A DNA stretch of 8,576 bases from Clostridia bacterium (GTDB lineage: Bacteria; Bacillota_A; Clostridia; Oscillospirales; CAG-272): positions 1 to 8,576 of the forward strand of contig JAGAIH010000501.1 of NCBI GenBank assembly GCA_017626655.1, read 5' to 3'. The notes beneath the pieces are model-generated. The model saw nothing but the letters and a program-made list of their open reading frames with translations. It had not been told where the DNA came from and ran no database searches. Both the position numbers and the translations under genes were made by a program. Positions 6,556 through 8,576 of this stretch are shown here, piece by piece. The first letter of the stretch is position 1. Every line of letters starts with the position of its first letter.

Positions 6556-8576
6556 TCAGTCCTTCTTCTTCAGCGCCACAGCCGCGGTCATGGCCATGAG
6601 GATGACGGCGGAGCCGAGAGCCACGGAGGAGCCGCAGCCCTTCTTGGGAGCCTCGGTCTCGGGATCCGTCTCGGGAGCGTCGGTGACGTCCGCGGAGGGA
6701 GCCTGGGTCTCGGGAGCAGGGGTCTCGGCGGGATCGGACTCGGACTCGGACTCGGGCGCGGTCACGGGCTCGGTCTCGGTGGACTCGCCCACGGCGTTCT
6801 CGGTGGTGGAGATATAGCTGAACTTGAAGCGCCCCGAGGGAGCCACGTCGCCCGAGATGTAGAAGTCCATGATATCGCCCGAGAACTTGGTGTACTTGTA
6901 GTCCGCGTCGCCGCGCTCGCCCGCGTCAGCCTCGTCATGGACGTTGTCCGTCCAGGCGAAATTGACCGTGAAGTCGTAGCCGCTGATGCCCAGCATGGTC
7001 TTGGGGACCTTGACCTGCATATACTTGCCGTCCACGGTGTACGCCACCTCGCCTACCTTCTCGGTCTCGTAGCCGTTGCCGGTGAACTTCTCCAGGGTGG
7101 CCTTGTCGGCGGTGGGGGAGGTCTTGTTCAGGACGTAATCGAAGGTCTCCCAGCCCTGGTTCTGCTGGTCGGAGTCGATGTACAGCACCATCCACAGGGG
7201 ATCGGTGTAGGGGGTAATGTCCTCGTTGCACTCCACGTAGAAGTAGATGTTGTCGGCGTCTCTGGCCACGCGGGCGCCGATGATATCGTTACGGCCGGAA
7301 TACTCGTGGTACTGAAGCTCGCCCCAGCCCTCGCCCTCGCGATCGCCGGTGTTGCCGATGTAGGCGGCGTAGTAGGGGCCGACCTCGCTCCACTGGGTGT
7401 TGTCCTTGGTGATATCGATGGTGGTCTGGAGGGTAGGCGTAGGAATGGGACGGACGCCCTTGTACTGACGGACGAAATTGACCATCTGGTAGTAGTAGTG
7501 ATCCTTCAGAGCGCCCTTGGTAGGCTCCAGGTCGCGGGAGAACTCGTCGTTGAACTGGTCGCAGAAGGCGTTGGGGACCTCGGACTCCCAGCCCGAGGGC
7601 CAGCCGTCGATGCGGGCCATGGCCCACTCGTTCCAGCCCGTGATGAAGATCATCTTGGGATCGGTCTCCAGCGCGTATTTGAACTGCTCGGCGAAGTTGT
7701 AGCCCCACTTGGAGGCCTCCTTGCCTTCCTTGTCATAGCGATCCTGATAGTCGTGGGTGTAGGAGCGGCCCATGACGAAGTTGCCGCTCATGGCGGAGAG
7801 CTGACCCAGCTTGTAGTTGTGGTTCATGGCCACGCCGACGGTGATCTGCTCGGCGATCCCGCGCTTGACGTCGCCTGCCTTGGCATAGTAGATCGCCTGG
7901 GGATAGGTGGAGAGCCAGCCCCACTCGCCGGGGGAGGTCTGGGGGCAAATGTAGCCGGACTGACCGCCGCGCCAGGTAAAGAAGCTCACGATCTCCTTGC
8001 CCATGTTGTCGGAGGCGCTGATGGCGTTGCGTCTGCCCATAAGGACGGGCTTACCGTCCCAGTAGAACCACAGCTTGTGGTGCTCCCCCTCACGGTAGAA
8101 GTCCATGTACAGATCCCTTACCTGGGTGTTGGTATCCGCGCCGCCGCCGAAGGGGAGCATGAAGGACACCTTGGGGGTCAGGACGCCGTCGTCCATGGCC
8201 TTGCCCCAGGACTCGAAGAGGGCGGTGTAGCCGGGCTTGTGGGTGATGGTACCGTTGGTGTTATCCGTGAGGATGGCATCCACGCCCGCGTTGGCCAACA
8301 GCTCGGCCTGGCGGCGGAGCACCCACTGATCGCTGGACTCATAGTGGCCGTAGATGGGCTCGTTCCAGGAGCCCTGGAAGCCGGCGGGGGTCCAGACGGG
8401 GTGGTCGAAGTCGCGGACGGCCTCGGGGTACTTCTCGGCGGCGTCGTTGACGTTGATGCAGGTGGGACGGCCGTTGTGCCAGGTCCAGAAGAACATGGAG
8501 ACGGTCTTGTCCTCACGGGGATCGCCCACATCGGCGTTGGTCAGGGACACGCGGCCTAGGCCGTCGGTGAAGACCC
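6556..8576 (-). CDS. Second GH71/GH99-like secreted protein with CBM9/DOMON-like domain and anchor (N-terminus outside window)
   Basis: A paralogue of the 885-residue protein, cut at its 5' end by the window edge; 672 residues are visible, starting VFTDGLGRVSL. The missing part should be about 215 residues (signal peptide plus N-terminal beta-sandwich), judging from the complete copy. The barrel keeps FFWTWH, AGVDAILTDNTNG (about 8289-8251), WFYWDGKPVLM, SKWGYNFAEQF and TGWNEW (candidate Glu codon 7627-7629). The CBM9/DOMON-like part (about 7431-6805) is closer to the other copy than the barrel is. The linker (6792-6643) is rich in Glu, Thr, Pro and Ser and contains a short tandem repeat. The tail (6642-6559) reads KKGCGSS, hydrophobic helix, LKKKD. 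The GTG at 8550 is an internal valine, not the start: the matching sequence continues upstream in frame. The gene ends in its own terminator. The product is probably a surface-held glycan hydrolase; substrate unknown. Confidence 0.87.
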   Translation of the reverse strand, partial: VFTDGLGRVSLTNADVGDPREDKTVSMFFWTWHNGRPTCINVNDAAEKYPEAVRDFDHPVWTPAGFQGSWNEPIYGHYESSDQWVLRRQAELLANAGVDAILTDNTNGTITHKPGYTALFESWGKAMDDGVLTPKVSFMLPFGGGADTNTQVRDLYMDFYREGEHHKLWFYWDGKPVLMGRRNAISASDNMGKEIVSFFTWRGGQSGYICPQTSPGEWGWLSTYPQAIYYAKAGDVKRGIAEQITVGVAMNHNYKLGQLSAMSGNFVMGRSYTHDYQDRYDKEGKEASKWGYNFAEQFKYALETDPKMIFITGWNEWAMARIDGWPSGWESEVPNAFCDQFNDEFSRDLEPTKGALKDHYYYQMVNFVRQYKGVRPIPTPTLQTTIDITKDNTQWSEVGPYYAAYIGNTGDREGEGWGELQYHEYSGRNDIIGARVARDADNIYFYVECNEDITPYTDPLWMVLYIDSDQQNQGWETFDYVLNKTSPTADKATLEKFTGNGYETEKVGEVAYTVDGKYMQVKVPKTMLGISGYDFTVNFAWTDNVHDEADAGERGDADYKYTKFSGDIMDFYISGDVAPSGRFKFSYISTTENAVGESTETEPVTAPESESESDPAETPAPETQAPSADVTDAPETDPETEAPKKGCGSSVALGSAVILMAMTAAVALKKKD
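6734..6755. repeat. Hexanucleotide tandem repeat in the linker of the upstream paralogue
   Basis: Three perfect TCGGAC units plus a partial fourth (6734-6755) encode, on the minus strand, the Glu-Ser-Glu-Ser-Glu-Ser part of the linker. Because the unit is a multiple of three, slippage would lengthen or shorten the linker without a frameshift. The other paralogue lacks this run. Confidence 0.7.

Noticed and set aside
6734..6755. Short tandem repeat considered as a CRISPR-like or phase-variation repeat
   Set aside because: Only three 6-bp units without spacers, in frame in a low-complexity linker. It cannot switch the gene off and is simply linker coding sequence.
6937..8559. 540-codon plus-strand open frame opposite the upstream paralogue
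   Set aside because: Same Gly/Val/Leu-rich shadow character. A similar frame (4118-5347) lies opposite the other paralogue because the coding strands are homologous, so its conservation is not independent evidence.

Overview
The window looks like chromosomal DNA from a GC-rich, Gram-positive anaerobe of the Clostridia (Oscillospirales-like gut or rumen bacteria). This rests on four things: a V/A-type ATP synthase, AAAGGA/AAGGAG Shine-Dalgarno sites, a lipoprotein with an acidic Thr/Glu/Pro tether, and large secreted carbohydrate-active proteins ending in a Cys-Gly-Ser/hydrophobic/Lys-rich tail. That placement is inference; no rRNA or tRNA gene is present to fix the taxon.

Left half, plus strand (1-3735). 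The 3' end of atpB (V/A-ATP synthase subunit B) is followed by a 782-residue lipoprotein with a GH43-like beta-propeller, Ig-like modules and a C-terminal beta-sandwich. Next comes a 123-bp spacer with nested inverted repeats, then atpD (subunit D) and a strong terminator. In known operons of this ATPase, B and D are neighbours, so the lipoprotein gene looks inserted into the operon. No promoter or terminator was recognised on either side of it, so it is probably cotranscribed with the ATPase.

Right half, minus strand (3752-8576). Two tandem paralogues encode large secreted proteins: a TIM-barrel glycoside-hydrolase-like domain with a Gly-Trp-Asn-Glu-Trp motif, a CBM9/DOMON-like domain, a Thr/Glu/Pro linker and a C-terminal anchor. 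The upstream copy is cut by the window edge and ends in its own terminator. The downstream copy is complete (885 aa) and has a near-consensus sigma-A promoter. They therefore form separate transcription units, and the downstream one converges on the ATPase operon.

Together the three accessory genes suggest surface handling of a complex glycan, with one N-terminally lipid-anchored protein and two apparently C-terminally anchored ones. The substrate cannot be read from the sequence. No mobile element, CRISPR array, tRNA or rRNA was seen, and no gene-free stretch exceeds 150 bp.
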